DNA of 64,000 nt from Lepus europaeus (GCF_033115175.1 NC_084835.1:98548448-98612447); one strand, 5' to 3'. Counted from the stretch's first letter, positions 33,697-44,240 are shown. A program made the numbers and translations. Notes: generated by a model not told the origin, from the letters alone.

Positions 33697-34444
33697 GTAA
33701 GGCTCGGCGCGGCACGCGGTTGCGGGAGGCCTGGCACGGCGCTGCCGGGGCGGGGGCTGTGAGGGGAAGCGGGCGCCGGCCTTCTCCGGGCCGTGGAGCG
33801 AGCGTGGCCCGGAGACGTCCGCGTTCGGCGGTTGGGGCGTGAGGAGGAAGGAAGCGGCCTGGGGCGCCGCGCCCTGGGTGAGGGGCGGGCGCGACCCTCG
33901 GGCCCGCGGCCAAACCTGGCGCCCGCTTTTGGGGCGCACTCTGCCAGGTCCTGCCTTCGCTGGCGCCGGGGCGCCGCCCCCCACCCCCAGCCCCGCCCGG
34001 GGGTCGCGCCCTGTGGCCTCCAGGCCGCGAGCATCCCTCGCTGTCTTCCCCCCGAGACCCTGGACGACTGGTCTGAGGGCTCAAAGCCCCTTGGCTCCCG
34101 ATCCGGGGTGGGCGAGCAGCCGCCGTCAGCCAGTGTGTGTGTGTGTACGTTCTTGCTTTTGCGGGAAAGTGTGGCTGCAGCCTAGAAAGTTCTGAGATTG
34201 GGATCGTCGTTCGTTCGGGAGAAATGGCATTTGTGCCCCAGGATTGGCAGGTGTTGCTTGGACGCTCGCGATAACCAGCGCTGCGTGCGATATTACATCT
34301 GTGGTCCTAGATTTGACTTTCGTTTTTGGTTCCAAAGATAATTCTAGAAAGTTTTTGTGTTGCTTGTGAGCAAAATAAACCTCCACAGAGGTGCTTCCCT
34401 ACAAAACGTTTTCTCATATTTGTGTATTTGCCTTCCTAATGCGT

Positions 34445-34980
34445 GTGATATCACTTTTTTAAAAAAATTTTGTTTAAGTTATACAGGTTTCATGTATTTC
34501 GTATATACAGATTAAAGAACATAGTGACACTTCCTCCCCTCCCTTCCCTCCTCCCGACTCTCCAACCCTTCCTCCTCCTCTTCCCTGTCATATTCTCACT
34601 CTTAATTTTTACCAAGATCTGTTTTCAGTTTACTTAATAATCGTATAGTTAACCCTACTCTTAAATAAGAGTTCAACAAATAGCACGAAGAGGAAAAAAA
34701 ACTTCCTCAACGAGAGACAAGGGGTGTAAACCATCATGAAATCTCAAAATGCCTGTTTAACTCCAGTACATTACATTTCAGGTACTCTATTAGTTACCTT
34801 GGATCAGGGAAAATATAGGCTCTGTCTTTTGGGACTGGCTTATTTCACTAAGTATAACGGTTTCCAGTTGCATCTGTCTTGTTGGAAGAGACAAGATTTT
34901 TTTTTTTTTTAACAACTGCGTAGGACCTGTCATAGTGCATATATACACCATAATTTCTTTGTACAGTCAACAGGACAATC
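34445..34980 (-). mobile_element. L1 3' end, antisense
   Basis: Starts with a T run and ATACAGGTTTCATGTATTTC, C-rich CCTCCCTTCCCTCCTCCC, then GGACTGGCTTATTTCACTAA and TTTCCAGTTGCATCTGTCTT, which is lagomorph L1 3' UTR order read in reverse. It marks the 3' edge of the repeat-free promoter zone. Confidence 0.65.
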
Positions 34981-35030
34981 ACTAATAAGCAAAGCACTTA
35001 AAACCATTGCTGCTTCTGTTAGTGTTGCAA

Positions 35031-35055
35031 TTGATGATGATGATGATGATGATAG
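35031..35055. repeat. (GAT)n microsatellite
   Basis: Eight TGA/GAT units, possibly grown from the MIR that follows. Confidence 0.9.
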
Positions 35056-35079
35056 TGATAAAAGCAGGAGCAATTAAGC

Positions 35080-35280
35080 GATGGCTGGGCCCTGATCTCT
35101 GCATGGATTTTCTCAAAATAATCCTTTAAGGCTGGTACTGTTATTATCTACAGTTTATAGGCAAACTGAGGCTTAGGAAGATTAGCTTGACCTAGACCCA
35201 TTTTTTACCTTGGTAAAGCCTGGATTTAAACTCAGGCAATGTAACTTCATGGCTACACCCCCACAATGCAATGCTTCTGC
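35080..35280 (+). mobile_element. MIR
   Basis: TTCTCAAAATAATCCTTTAA, CTGTTATTATCTACAGTTTA, CAAACTGAGGCTTAGGAAGA and GGATTTAAACTCAGGCAATG follow MIR in order. Confidence 0.75.
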
Positions 35281-35544
35281 AGTACTGTTTACATTAAGGG
35301 AAATGCAGTGTGGACTCATGAATTTTAATCTTTAGTTTCCAAATATTCTGGAAGTCAGGGAACAATCACTTTCCTTAAATCATTCGTGAGTAGCTGCTAT
35401 AACTAGTTGTTGTATATTGCTGTTATGCTTTGCAGAAATACAGAGAAAATCCAGTTTAACCGTATCTTCTAATATTAGACCTTTAATGAACTTTGAACAC
35501 GTATTTGCAACCTGCACCTGATTCTAACATGGTGGTTATAAAGA
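35281..35544. other. ME2: Unique intronic sequence
   Basis: Nothing recognised. Confidence 0.4.
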
Positions 35545-35551
35545 CTTGAAA

Positions 35552-35860
35552 GGGGATCAATGCAGCAGCTTAAAGCTCCAGCCTGCAGCACTGGCATCCC
35601 GTGTGGGCGCCTGTTTGAGTCCCAGCTGCTCCACTTCCAATCCAGCTCTCTGCTATGGCTGGGAAAGCAGTAGAAGATGGCCCAAGTCCTTGGGCCCCTG
35701 CAGCTTCATGAGAGACCTGGAAGACGCTTTGGATCAGCTCAGCTCTGGCTGTTGCAGTCATTTGGAGAGTGAACCAGCAGATGGAAGATTTCTCTCTCTG
35801 GCCCTACTCTATCTGTAACTCTTTCAAATAAATAAAATAAACCTTAAAAAAAAAAAAAAC
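35552..35860 (+). mobile_element. CSINE, type A
   Basis: ACTTGAAAG flanks both ends. Body is shortened after GACCTGGAAGACGC (the GCTCCTGGCTCCTGG block is lost). Tail ends in A(14). Confidence 0.9.
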
Positions 35861-35869
35861 TTGAAAGTT

Positions 35870-36645
35870 TGGCAGAGAGTGAGGTTAGAAATGGTGATAT
35901 CATAGTTACAGGAAATGTTGGGCTGTGCTTTGGTTAAAGTGTTTCTTCTCTTCAGAATAGCTTGCTCCTGCTTACCAGCTGCTCTGGAACAGGGAACTGC
36001 TGGGGGTTACACCCTTAGAGGTGTTTATGTATGATTTTTGTTTTTCAGTGTATTTATGAAAACATTGAAGACTGCTACAGGAAAAACTCATTTACCATTT
36101 GAGAATTTCTCAATGCAATGCTGTTCACATATAAATTGTACTTTATAAAAAAGTAAGCTATTCTAAACTACAGTTAATTTATGCTAAACTAAAATTATGA
36201 TTTATGTTTTTGAATTTCAAACTAGCTGTATTTTAAAACAAGTAACACTAAAATCTGTTTCTTCACTGAAGATTGTTAGTAGAGAAAATTCAGAGTAAAT
36301 AAAAATTACATTTGATTTTCTAGAAAGGTTACTTTTCCTAAAAGTTAACCATTTTATCTGAGAGTCACCATTTTGATTTTATGGTACTTCCTTTGAAGAA
36401 CACGGACAAATTTCAAAAATAATGAGAATTAGTGATTCTGCAGATACTGTTTAGGGTGACATTTGATATTGCGAGGATCTGTATGCCATCCAGATTCTCA
36501 TTCTTGGCCTAGAGGTTTAACTTGAAATATTTTCAGTAGATGTGGTCGTATTACCCTCGTGGTCTCTTACTATGGGATTTACCATTGAAGCTGTTGATGG
36601 GAAGCTTGCAGGCATTTAGAGCACCTCTGGCCTCCTTACTCTGTG
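35870..36645. other. ME2: Unique intronic sequence
   Basis: AT-rich, about 0.8 kb; no element recognised. Confidence 0.4.
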
Positions 36646-36649
36646 AATG

Positions 36650-36890
36650 ATGACAGTCAGCATTCCTAGAGCATTTAGAGGGTACTGTGGTAGCATCTGA
36701 AGTAGATTATCAGTTTGCATCTTAAAACAGCCCTGTAGAGCAGATCTTCATCATCTCCTTTGGAGTGGTGGGAGACCTGCCACTCAGGCAGTCTGTGACT
36801 TACTCGGCCCCACAGAGCTTGCAGGTGACAAAGCCAGGTTTTAAATCTAGGCCAGAGCTTGCCCTCTGACCTGTCTGTTGGACTGCCTGA
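36650..36890 (+). mobile_element. MIR
   Basis: ATTCCTAGAGCATTTAGAGG, TGCATCTTAAAACAGCCCTG, GGTGACAAAGCCAGGTTTTA and AATCTAGGCCAGAGC follow MIR order. Confidence 0.65.
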
Positions 36891-36997
36891 ATATGGATTT
36901 TATTGCTCATTTTTGGGTTCTGTTAAATAAATCTTCAAGTCAAGTAGTCAAGCTTTGTGTTGTTGATGGTAAAGCTTTAAGGAGTTGATAACTTTTT

Positions 36998-37270
36998 TTT
37001 TTTAAGATTTACCTATTTTATTTGAAAGGCAGAGCTACAGAGAGAGGGAGAGAGATCTTCCATCTGCTGGTTCCCTCCCTAAATGGCTGCAATGGTTGGA
37101 GCTGGGCTAGATAGGAGCCAGTAGCATCTTCCTGGTCTTCTGCTGCTTTCCTAGGCATACCAGCAGGGAGCTGGATAGGAAGTAGAGCAGTGTGGACTCC
37201 CAGCTGGCACCCATATGTGATGCCAGGGCCATAGGCGGCAGTTTAATCTGCTACACCATAGCGCTGACCC
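36998..37270 (-). mobile_element. CSINE with internal deletion
   Basis: Flanks AGGAGTTGATAACTTTT and AGGACTTGATACTTTTT. The GGTGCAGGGGCCCAAGGACTTG block is missing: CCTGGTC joins directly to TTCTGCTGCTTTCC. Confidence 0.9.
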
Positions 37271-37507
37271 CAGGACTTGATACTTTTTATATGTCATCAT
37301 TATTGCACAAACTTCTACAAGAGAGAGTTTGTTTTCCTCCATTGCACTGAAGAGAAAACTGAGACTTCTAAGTCAGTGATTGCTAGATCTTTGGAATTCA
37401 TGGACAAGTTAAAAAAAAAAAAAATTAAGCTGGATGTATAGGGGTGGCAATTGAGCCCAGATATAAGATCCTCAACTTTTAATTCTGTCAAGGGTAATTA
37501 AGGATCT

Positions 37508-37870
37508 TTCCTTTTCTTTTCTTTTCTTTTCTTTTCTTTTCTTTTCTTTTCTTTTCTTACAGGCAGAGTTAGACAGTGAGAAAAAGAGAGAGAGAGAAAA
37601 GACTTCCTTCTGTTGGTTCAGTCCCCAAATTGTCGCAAAGCTGGAGCTATGCCAATCCGAAGCCAGGAGCCAGGTGCTTCCTCCTGGTCTCCCATACCGG
37701 TGCAGAGGCCCAAGCAGTTGGGCCATCCTCCACTGCCCTTCCGGGCCAGAGCAGAGAGCTGGACTGGAAGAGGAGCAACCGGGACAGAATCCGGTGCCCC
37801 AACCAGGACTAGAACCCGGAGTACTGACACTGTAGGTGGAGGATTAGCCTAGTGAGCTGTGGCGCCGGCC
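37508..37870 (-). mobile_element. CSINE, A/B intermediate, with pentamer tail
   Basis: AATTAAGGATCTT flanks both ends (37495-37507, 37871-37883). The A tail is now (CTTTT)n on the + strand at 37509-37558, i.e. AAAAG units. The head is B type (GGCGCCGGCC), but the body has CCCCAAATTGTCGC and GCAGAGGCCCAAGCAG. Confidence 0.93.
37509..37558. repeat. (CTTTT)n microsatellite
   Basis: About ten pentamer units derived from a SINE tail. Confidence 0.95.
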
Positions 37871-37883
37871 AATTAAGGATCTT

Positions 37884-38221
37884 CTTAAAAATTACTGTCA
37901 TCTACTGTTTCCATGCTTTCCTAAATAAAAGGACATTTTATCACCAAAAAGGTAGAAAAGTTATAATTACAAACTTAATAGAGACAATGAATTCAGTATT
38001 ATGGAAAACTCTATTACATTGTCCTAGTTTGTCTTCTTTTGGTTACATACCAGTGAAGAGCATGTTCCAGATTAAAACCAATTCAAAGCCAATTTGGGAA
38101 TGCCTGGCTGATAAAACTTATTCTAAACTGGTGATCAGCTGACCCCAGATGCAGACTCAAATCTGTCTAACTACAAAGCCTGTACTTGCAGCACCAAGTC
38201 ATGGCCTCTTGCCCAAGTGAC
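37884..38221. other. ME2: Unique intronic sequence
   Basis: Nothing recognised. Confidence 0.4.
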
Positions 38222-38538
38222 TTTTTAAAAAAAATTTTTAAAGATTTATTTTATTTGACAGAGTGACAAAAAGAAAAAGAGAAAGTCCATCCACTGGTTC
38301 ACTCCCCTAGATGGCTGCAACAGCCTGGGCTGATGCCAGGAACCTGGAACTCCATCTGGGACTCCCATGTGGATGGTAGGGGCCCAAGCACTTGAGCCAT
38401 CTTCTCTGTTTTCCCAAGCATGTTAGCAGGGAGCTGGATCAGAAGCAGAGCAGCTGGGACTTAAACCAGTGTCCAGATACAAGATGCCAGCATTCACAGT
38501 TGGCAGCTTAACCCACTGTACCTCTGCCCCCCCCCCCA
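38222..38538 (-). mobile_element. CSINE ending in a C run
   Basis: TTTATTTTATTTGACAGAGTG to CCACTGTACCTCTG, then C(12), where the GCCGGCCCC head should be. The C run may have expanded from the head. Confidence 0.85.
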
Positions 38539-38539
38539 T

Positions 38540-39058
38540 TTTTTCTTTTTAATTTGAAAGAGAGATTGAGATTGAGACCTTCCACCTGCTGGTTTGCTTC
38601 CCAAATGCCTGTAACGTCCAGGGCTGGACCAGGTCAAAGCCAGGAGCTGCTGGCTTCCAGATTGGAACAGACTGTGGGATGCAGGTATTCCAGGCAGCAT
38701 GGCAGCATCTTTTTTTTTTTTAAGATTTATTTATTTATTTTGAAAGGCAGAGCTGCAGAGAGAAGTAGAGGCTGAGAGAGAGAGAAAGTCTTTCATCCAC
38801 TGGTTCACTTCCCAAGTGGGCATAACGGCCAGAGCTTAGCTGATCTGAAGCCAGGAGCCAAGAGCTTGTTTCAGGTCTCCCATGTGGGTGCAGGGGCCCA
38901 AGGACTTGGGCCATCTTCTACTGCTTTCCCAGGCCATAGCAGAGAGCTAGATTAGAAATGGAGCAGTCGGGACTCAAACTGGTGCCCATATGCAGGCGGC
39001 AGCTTTACCTGCTATGCCAGGCAGCATCTTAACCCCTGTGTCAAATGCCTGCCTCATT
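38540..39058 (-). mobile_element. Old CSINE split by a younger one
   Basis: Left part 38540-38710, right part 39020-39058 (AGGCAGCATCTTAACCCCTG). Carries the old body TGGACCAGGTCAAAGCCAGG. Confidence 0.8.
38711..39019 (-). mobile_element. CSINE inside the older CSINE
   Basis: GGCAGCATCT is duplicated (38701-38710, 39020-39029). The head is lost: it stops at CTGCTATGCCA, lacking CAGCGCCGGCCCC. Confidence 0.9.
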
Positions 39059-39447
39059 CTCTCCCAGGTGTTGACTCTCCTTTCTGCTGCCTGTGTAGAG
39101 CCTAACAGCTTCAGTCCCAATCCAATATGTGAGCACCACCCAGAGAGTACATTCCATTGCCTCCCAGTTCAGTAACCTCTCTGCCTTTTATTAGCACTTA
39201 CTCACAGAAAGAGCAAGGGAGGAGAAACTTCAGGCATATTCCAGTATCCAAGAAACTTGCTATAAGCAGCTTTCTTTTATGTCATATTTACTCCGAATCT
39301 CTACCACCTTTTGTTTGCCATCTTTACACATTGATAGTCCTCCTTCTGTCCTGTCTCTGGACATAAATTGCTAGGTGTGTTTCTCCCGATTTTTGTCTTC
39401 CTGCCTTCAGCTGGTGTTAAGCCCACCAGCCCCTCTCTTTAAATGTC
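39059..39447. other. ME2: Unique intronic sequence
   Basis: Nothing recognised. Confidence 0.4.
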
Positions 39448-39461
39448 CTGAGTTCTAACTT

Positions 39462-39640
39462 ATTTATTTTTAAATATTTATTTTTTTGAAAAATAGAGTT
39501 ACAGAAAGCAGAGGCAGAGAGAGAAATTGACCTTCCATCCACTGGTTCACTCCCCAAATGGCGACAATGGCCGGAGCTGGGCCAATCAAGCCAGGAGCCT
39601 AGAGCTTCTTCCAGGTCTCCCACGCCACAGCACCAGCCCC
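39462..39640 (-). mobile_element. CSINE with large internal deletion
   Basis: CTGAGTTCTAACTT flanks both ends exactly. CAGGTCTCCCACG joins directly to CCACAGCACCAGCCCC, removing about 140 bp of body. Confidence 0.92.
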
Positions 39641-39725
39641 CTGAGTTCTAACTTTAGCAAAGTTTTTTTTTTTTTTTTTTAACTTAGGCAGACTTGTTTT
39701 AAAGACAGTATTAAAATTATGCTTT

Positions 39726-40085
39726 GTGTTAGTCAACTTTTCACCACTTTAACTGAGGAGGAGCTTCTTGGGAAGGAAAAGGTTCATTTGGCTTACCTCT
39801 TGGAGGTCCGCAGTTCAAGATCCGGCAGCCTCATTAGCCTGGCTTCTGGTGGAGGCTGGCAGAGGCAGAATGTGTGCACAGAGGAGCAGTCACACAGCAA
39901 ACAAGAAGGCAGAGAGGCTGAGGTGAACTCAACTTACATAGCCAGTCCTCTGGAGAATGAGGCAAGCACCCAGTGCTGGGACAGTCCCTTGGGCCCACCT
40001 CCTAGATGCCATAACTATATCAAGTCACCATCGTAATCCATCAACCTTTAGTATTAGCAAAAGCCTTTGGGGTTTAAATGGCTGT
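39726..40085 (-). mobile_element. MaLR-type LTR
   Basis: TGTTAGTCAACTTTTCACC, GGTTCATTTGGCTTACC, GCTTCTGGTGGAGGCTGGCA and CAGCAAACAAGAAGGCAGAG follow reverse MST/MLT1-type LTR order. End approximate. Confidence 0.55.
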
Positions 40086-40286
40086 CTGAGTTTAGGGAGC
40101 CAACTCCTGTTTAATCCACTACCATGTTTTAGTCTCTATCCTTTGGTAATAAAATAAAATTTTCTAATAATTTCAATTATGTAACAATTTTTAAGTCTGT
40201 AATTATAATGCTTTTTTGCATATATTCTCCTTATTTTATCATCAGAGTTATCTGTGATATAGATTTGACAGTTGGTATAATTTTTT
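40086..40286. other. ME2: Unique intronic sequence
   Basis: Nothing recognised. Confidence 0.4.
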
Positions 40287-40300
40287 ATAATGAATCTTTT

Positions 40301-40617
40301 TTTTTTTAAATTTTATTTATTTGACAGGTAGAGTTACAGACAGAGAGACAGAGAAAAGTCTTCCTTCTGTTGGTTCAGTCCCCAAATTGTCACAACAGGT
40401 GGAGCTATGCCAATCCGAAGCCAGGAGCCAGGTGCTTCCTCCTGGTCTCCCATGCGGGTGCAGAGGCCCAAGCAGTTGGGCCATCCTCCACTGCCCTCCT
40501 GGGTCAGAGCAGAGAGCTGGAGTGGAAGAGGAGCAACCAGGACTAGAACCTGGCGTCCATATGGGATGCCGGCGCAGCAGGTGGAGGATTAACCTGCTGC
40601 ACCATGGCACCGGCCCC
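40301..40617 (-). mobile_element. CSINE, A/B intermediate (first at a shared target)
   Basis: Left flank ATAATGAATCTTTT, right flank ATAATGAACCTTTT. Body like 37508-37870 but with a CATATGGGATGCCGG head segment of type A. Confidence 0.92.
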
Positions 40618-40631
40618 ATAATGAACCTTTT

Positions 40632-40959
40632 TTTTTTTTTTTTTTTGACAGGCAGAGTGGACAGTGAGAGAGAGAGAGAGAAAGGTCTTCCTTTTTGCCA
40701 TTGGTTCACCCTCCAATGGCCGCTGCAGCCGGCGCACCTCGCTGATCCGAAGCCAGGAGCCAGGTGCTTCTCCTGGTCTCCCATGCAGGTGCAGGGCCCA
40801 AGCACTTGGGCCATCCTCCACTGCCTACCCGGGCCATAGCAGAGAGCTGGACTGGAAGAGGGGCAACCGGGATAGAATCCGGTGCCCCAATGGGGACTAG
40901 AACCCGGTGTGCCTGCGCCACAAGGCGGAGGATTAGCCTGTTAAGCCACGGCGCCGGCC
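40632..40959 (-). mobile_element. CSINE, type B (second at a shared target)
   Basis: Lies between ATAATGAACCTTTT and GTAATGAACCTTTT, so it re-used the duplicated target of its neighbour. Near-consensus head GGCGCCGGCC. Confidence 0.95.
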
Positions 40960-40977
40960 GTAATGAACCTTTTAAGA

Positions 40978-41266
40978 AAAGATTTATTTACTTATCTGAA
41001 AGGCAGTATGTCTGTCTATTTTCCATTTCTGGATCACTCCCCAAATGGCCAGCAGCAACTGGGTCTCTGAAGCCAGGAGCTCCATCCTGGTCTCTCACAT
41101 GAGTGGCGGGGGCAGAAGTTCTTGAGCCATTTCTTGCTGCCCTCCCAGGTGCATTAGCAGGAAGCTGGATTGAAAATGGAACAGTTGGGGCTCAAACCAG
41201 CACTTCAGTATGAAATACTGAATCACAGGCAGTAGCTTAACCCACTGTACTGTAGTGCTGGCCCTG
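40978..41266 (-). mobile_element. Old CSINE
   Basis: AAGATTTATTTACTTATCTG with the GA region lost; head end GTAGTGCTGGCCCTG. Directly abuts the third target copy. Confidence 0.85.
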
Positions 41267-41355
41267 TTGGTATTATGTGTATTATACAGGCTAAATTCAC
41301 TATTAAATAGGAACAAGATTTTAACCAGGAGCAAAAAACAGAAAATTTCATATGT
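41267..41355. other. ME2: Short unique spacer
   Basis: Nothing recognised. Confidence 0.4.
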
Positions 41356-41407
41356 CAAAATGCTAATCTCTCTTTCCCTTTCTCTGCCTTCCAAATAAAA
41401 ATAAAAG
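41356..41407 (+). mobile_element. CSINE 3' tail fragment
   Basis: CTCTCTTTCCCTTTCTCTGC followed by CCAAATAAAAATAAAAG is the 3' end of a plus-strand copy; the body is absent. Confidence 0.6.
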
Positions 41408-41758
41408 ATTTTTAATAAAGATTTATTTATTAGAAAAGCAGAGTTACTTAGAGGCAGAGGCAGCGAGAGAGAGAGAGAGAGAGCGAGCGAGAGAGAGAGC
41501 CTTCTATCTGCTGGTTCACTCCCCAAATGGCCTCAATGGCCAGAGCTGGGCCAATTTGAAGCCAGAAGCCAGGAGCTTCTTTTGGCTTTCCTATTTGGGT
41601 GCAGGGGCCCAAGGACTTGGGCCATCTTCTGCTGCTTTACCAGGCCATAGCAGAGAGTTGAATTGGAAGTGGAGCAGCCAGGTCTTGAACTGGTGCCCAT
41701 ATGGGATGCTGGCACCGCAGGCTTCAGCTTTACCCTTTATATACCATAGTGCTGGCCC
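41408..41758 (-). mobile_element. CSINE, type A, GA-rich
   Basis: GA tract with GAGCGAGCGAGAG at 41465-41500. Head end CATAGTGCTGGCCCC. Confidence 0.92.
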
Positions 41759-41768
41759 CAGAAAGTGT

Positions 41769-42098
41769 TTTTTTTTGTTGTTGTTTGTTTGTTTGTTTGA
41801 TTGGCAGAATTAGAGAGAGAGAGACAGAGAGAAAGGTCTTCCTTCCGTTGGTTCACCCCCCCAGATGGCCACTACGGCCGGCACACTGTGCTGATCTGAA
41901 GCCGTGAGGCAGGTGCTTCCACCTGGTCTTCCATGCGGGTGCAGGGCCCAAGGACTTGGGCCATCCTCCACTGCCTTCCTGGGCTTTTAGCAGAGAGCTT
42001 GACTGGAAGAGGAGCAACCGGGACTAGAACCCTGCGCCCATATGGGATGCCAACACTGCAGGCGGAGGATTAGCCAAGTGAGCCATGGCGCCGGCTCC
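41769..42098 (-). mobile_element. CSINE, A/B intermediate
   Basis: (GTTT)n tail, GATTGGCAGAATTAGAG, then GCGCCCATATGGGATGCC and head GGCGCCGGCTCCC. Flanks CCCAGAAAGTG / CCCAAAAAGTT. Confidence 0.9.
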
Positions 42099-42323
42099 CA
42101 AAAAGTTTTAAAATGCTAATCTTAACCATTGATTGCAATATGATTTTTTTTCAAATCACCTTTGATTTAAAATAAAATATATTCCACACTATTTTAGATT
42201 TGCCTCCTTCACCAATATGTTACAGTACTAATCTTTTGATACCAAAGTGTTACTTGAATTTAGCAGTGCTCTCCTGGAAGAACCACACCAACTATGTGGT
42301 CAGCTCTTTGAAAACTTAGTAAC
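42099..42323. other. ME2: Unique intronic sequence
   Basis: Nothing recognised. Confidence 0.4.
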
Positions 42324-42512
42324 CGGGGCAAAATTGTGGCTCAGCAAGTTAAGCTACTGCCTGCAATGCTGGCATCCCATGTGCACACTGGTTTGACTCC
42401 CAGCTGTTCTACTTTCATCTGGGTTCCTGCTAATGGTGTGGGAAAGCAGCTGAAGATGGCCCAAGTACTTGGGCCCCTGCACCCATGAAGGAGACCTGGA
42501 TGATGTTCCTGG
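42324..42512 (+). mobile_element. CSINE, 3' truncated
   Basis: Head GGGGCAAAATTGTGGCTCAG to GACCTGGATGATGTTCCTGG, then unique DNA; the CT tract and A tail are absent, so a later deletion removed them. Confidence 0.82.
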
Positions 42513-43890
42513 AAATAATTCATGAACATGCAAGAAGTTTGTATTGGGGAGCTTACAGAGATATGTATCTATTTTTGCTTTTTAAAATATCAAGAAAAGG
42601 GTAAGTTAGTTATAGCTTTAAAAAGTTCCTAAAGGAGAGCTTTAAGACTTCGTAACTTACTGATGATATGAGAGTATTGCATGGTAGTGATTTAATTAAA
42701 TCCTGTTGAATGTTTTTGAAGGTTGGCTTAAAGGAAACCAAATTTGGTAGTATGTTTCATAGAGACTAAAAAAATAAAACAGATTGCTATAGATAGGAAT
42801 ATAGGCATAATACTAAGTGACGTTAAGCCACCCACCCCACATCACAAGTAGAACCCTAAGCCTTCGGCTCTCTTGAGTTTGGGCTTGGACTTCTACTCCT
42901 GCAGTTTGTAACCCTTTAGCACAGAAACTGTCTGTAAACCCCTTTACTACCCAAAGTGAGTTCACTTGGCAAGTGGAAACCAGAATCTTGAGCAGTAGTA
43001 GTTGCCACATAGTACTGTATATTTGTGGCAAATGAGAATATGGGGAATTGTCTTCTAGAGTGGTGGCTCCTTGGAATGGAAGTGGTGCCTCTTACATTGG
43101 GTGGGGAAGTAGCCTTCAGAGGGAAAAGTTTTATCATTCCTTGAGTAGGGGGCCTAAGCTTGTGCAGGTACAGTTTGGAAATATGCTGTGACGCACTTCA
43201 CATGTCATTGTAATGTAGATGTAAAATTATTGAAGCAAAAGGGTAGCATGTCAGTAGACAAGAACTATGAGAATTTAAGTGGTAGAGAAATTGCTTAAAT
43301 TAGGAAATCAAATTTTGTCTTGAAAAATGGGATTTAGAAGGGAATTCATTGAAGAAACAAGGAAGAATGTAACAAAAGGCTTGGGCTAAAAATATGTTGG
43401 AACAGGAAGGGGAAACCAAACCAGAACCCTGGACTACTAAGAAGCTAAGTGATACTGGATATGTCAGCTTCTATCTCTGAGCTATAGTTTAGAGGTTGAA
43501 AGCAGGTGATCTCAAAGACTTGGTGTAACTGTAGTTGTGATTCAAGGAAAATCTGTTTAAGTTTATAAATCTGCTCATTAGAACAAAGCATAGTTTAGTT
43601 TAAGGTTTATATCCTTGGTGATATGATAGATTCTTTTCTGCTTTAGGAAGGGAGTTCATTAAATATGTCTTAAGTAGTAGGGCATGACAGGGAATGTATT
43701 TGGTCTTTGCCTGGTTTCTTATGGCAGCTCCTAAAACTCTTGAAATGTCAGGAGTTATAGATATGTCTTGTTATTTTTAATGATCCCCTTTTGATCCCAC
43801 CTTGCAGTATGCCAGGGAGGTAACTCAGAATGGGGTAGGTCACCAGAAAGACCAAATGATTAGAGGTTTGGAACTTTCAGCCCCACCTGC
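42513..43890. other. ME2: Unique intronic sequence
   Basis: About 1.4 kb, the longest repeat-poor part of intron 1. No conserved coding or element signal recognised. Confidence 0.45.
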
Positions 43891-44240
43891 CACCTCTGGG
43901 CTGGAAATTCAAGGCTATAAAAATTGAGCAAGATGGGATCAGCTTCTGGGCTGCTGAGCACGTGAAAGGGCTGGGAAGGTGGCATGCCCAGAGAGGCATG
44001 AGAGCTCGTGGCCACCACACCCCAGACCTTGCCCTGTTCAGCTCTTCATCTAGCTGTTGGTGTGTATCCTTTGCGATAAACTGGTCAGTGAAAGTAAAAT
44101 GTTTCCCAGTGTTCTTTGAGCCACCCTAGCAAATTAGCAAACCCAAGTTGCTGGGTCAGAAGTAGGGGGCAGCCTACTTGTAATTGGCCTCTGAAGTGGA
44201 GCAGTCTGGTGAGATTGATACCTTAACCTGTGGGATCTGA
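43891..44240 (+). mobile_element. Ancient LTR-like repeat, longer copy
   Basis: GGCTATAAAAATTG (TATA-like, about 43912) precedes ATCCTTTGCGATAAACTGGT and GAGCCACCCTAGCAAATTAG, ending CCTTAACCTGTGGGATCTGA. The right 190 bp matches 31741-31910. TATA then a degraded AATAAA fits an LTR. Confidence 0.5.

Larger units (their letters stand above)
32860..34110 (+). promoter_or_regulatory. ME2: CpG island, ME2 promoter region
   Basis: Very GC- and CpG-rich, including NotI-type GCGGCCGC motifs. It contains an inverted CCAAT box (ATTGG at 33454-33458), several GC boxes, a CGCGCCTGCGCA site at 33127-33138 that differs from the NRF-1 consensus by one base, and a (TCC)n run at about 33242-33264. No TATA box lies near the presumed exon 1, as expected for a broad CpG promoter. 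It could be bidirectional, but no minus-strand exon was recognised. Assignment to ME2 rests on exon 2 downstream on the same strand. Confidence 0.75.

Noticed and set aside
33326-34084. 252-codon minus-strand frame and other long frames in the CpG island
   Set aside because: Stop codons are AT-rich, so long frames arise by chance in very GC-rich DNA. Composition (Arg/Pro/Gly/Ala) and overlap on both strands argue against coding.
40317-40839. Frames of 165-172 codons on both strands
   Set aside because: They lie across two adjacent SINEs and are translated repeats.
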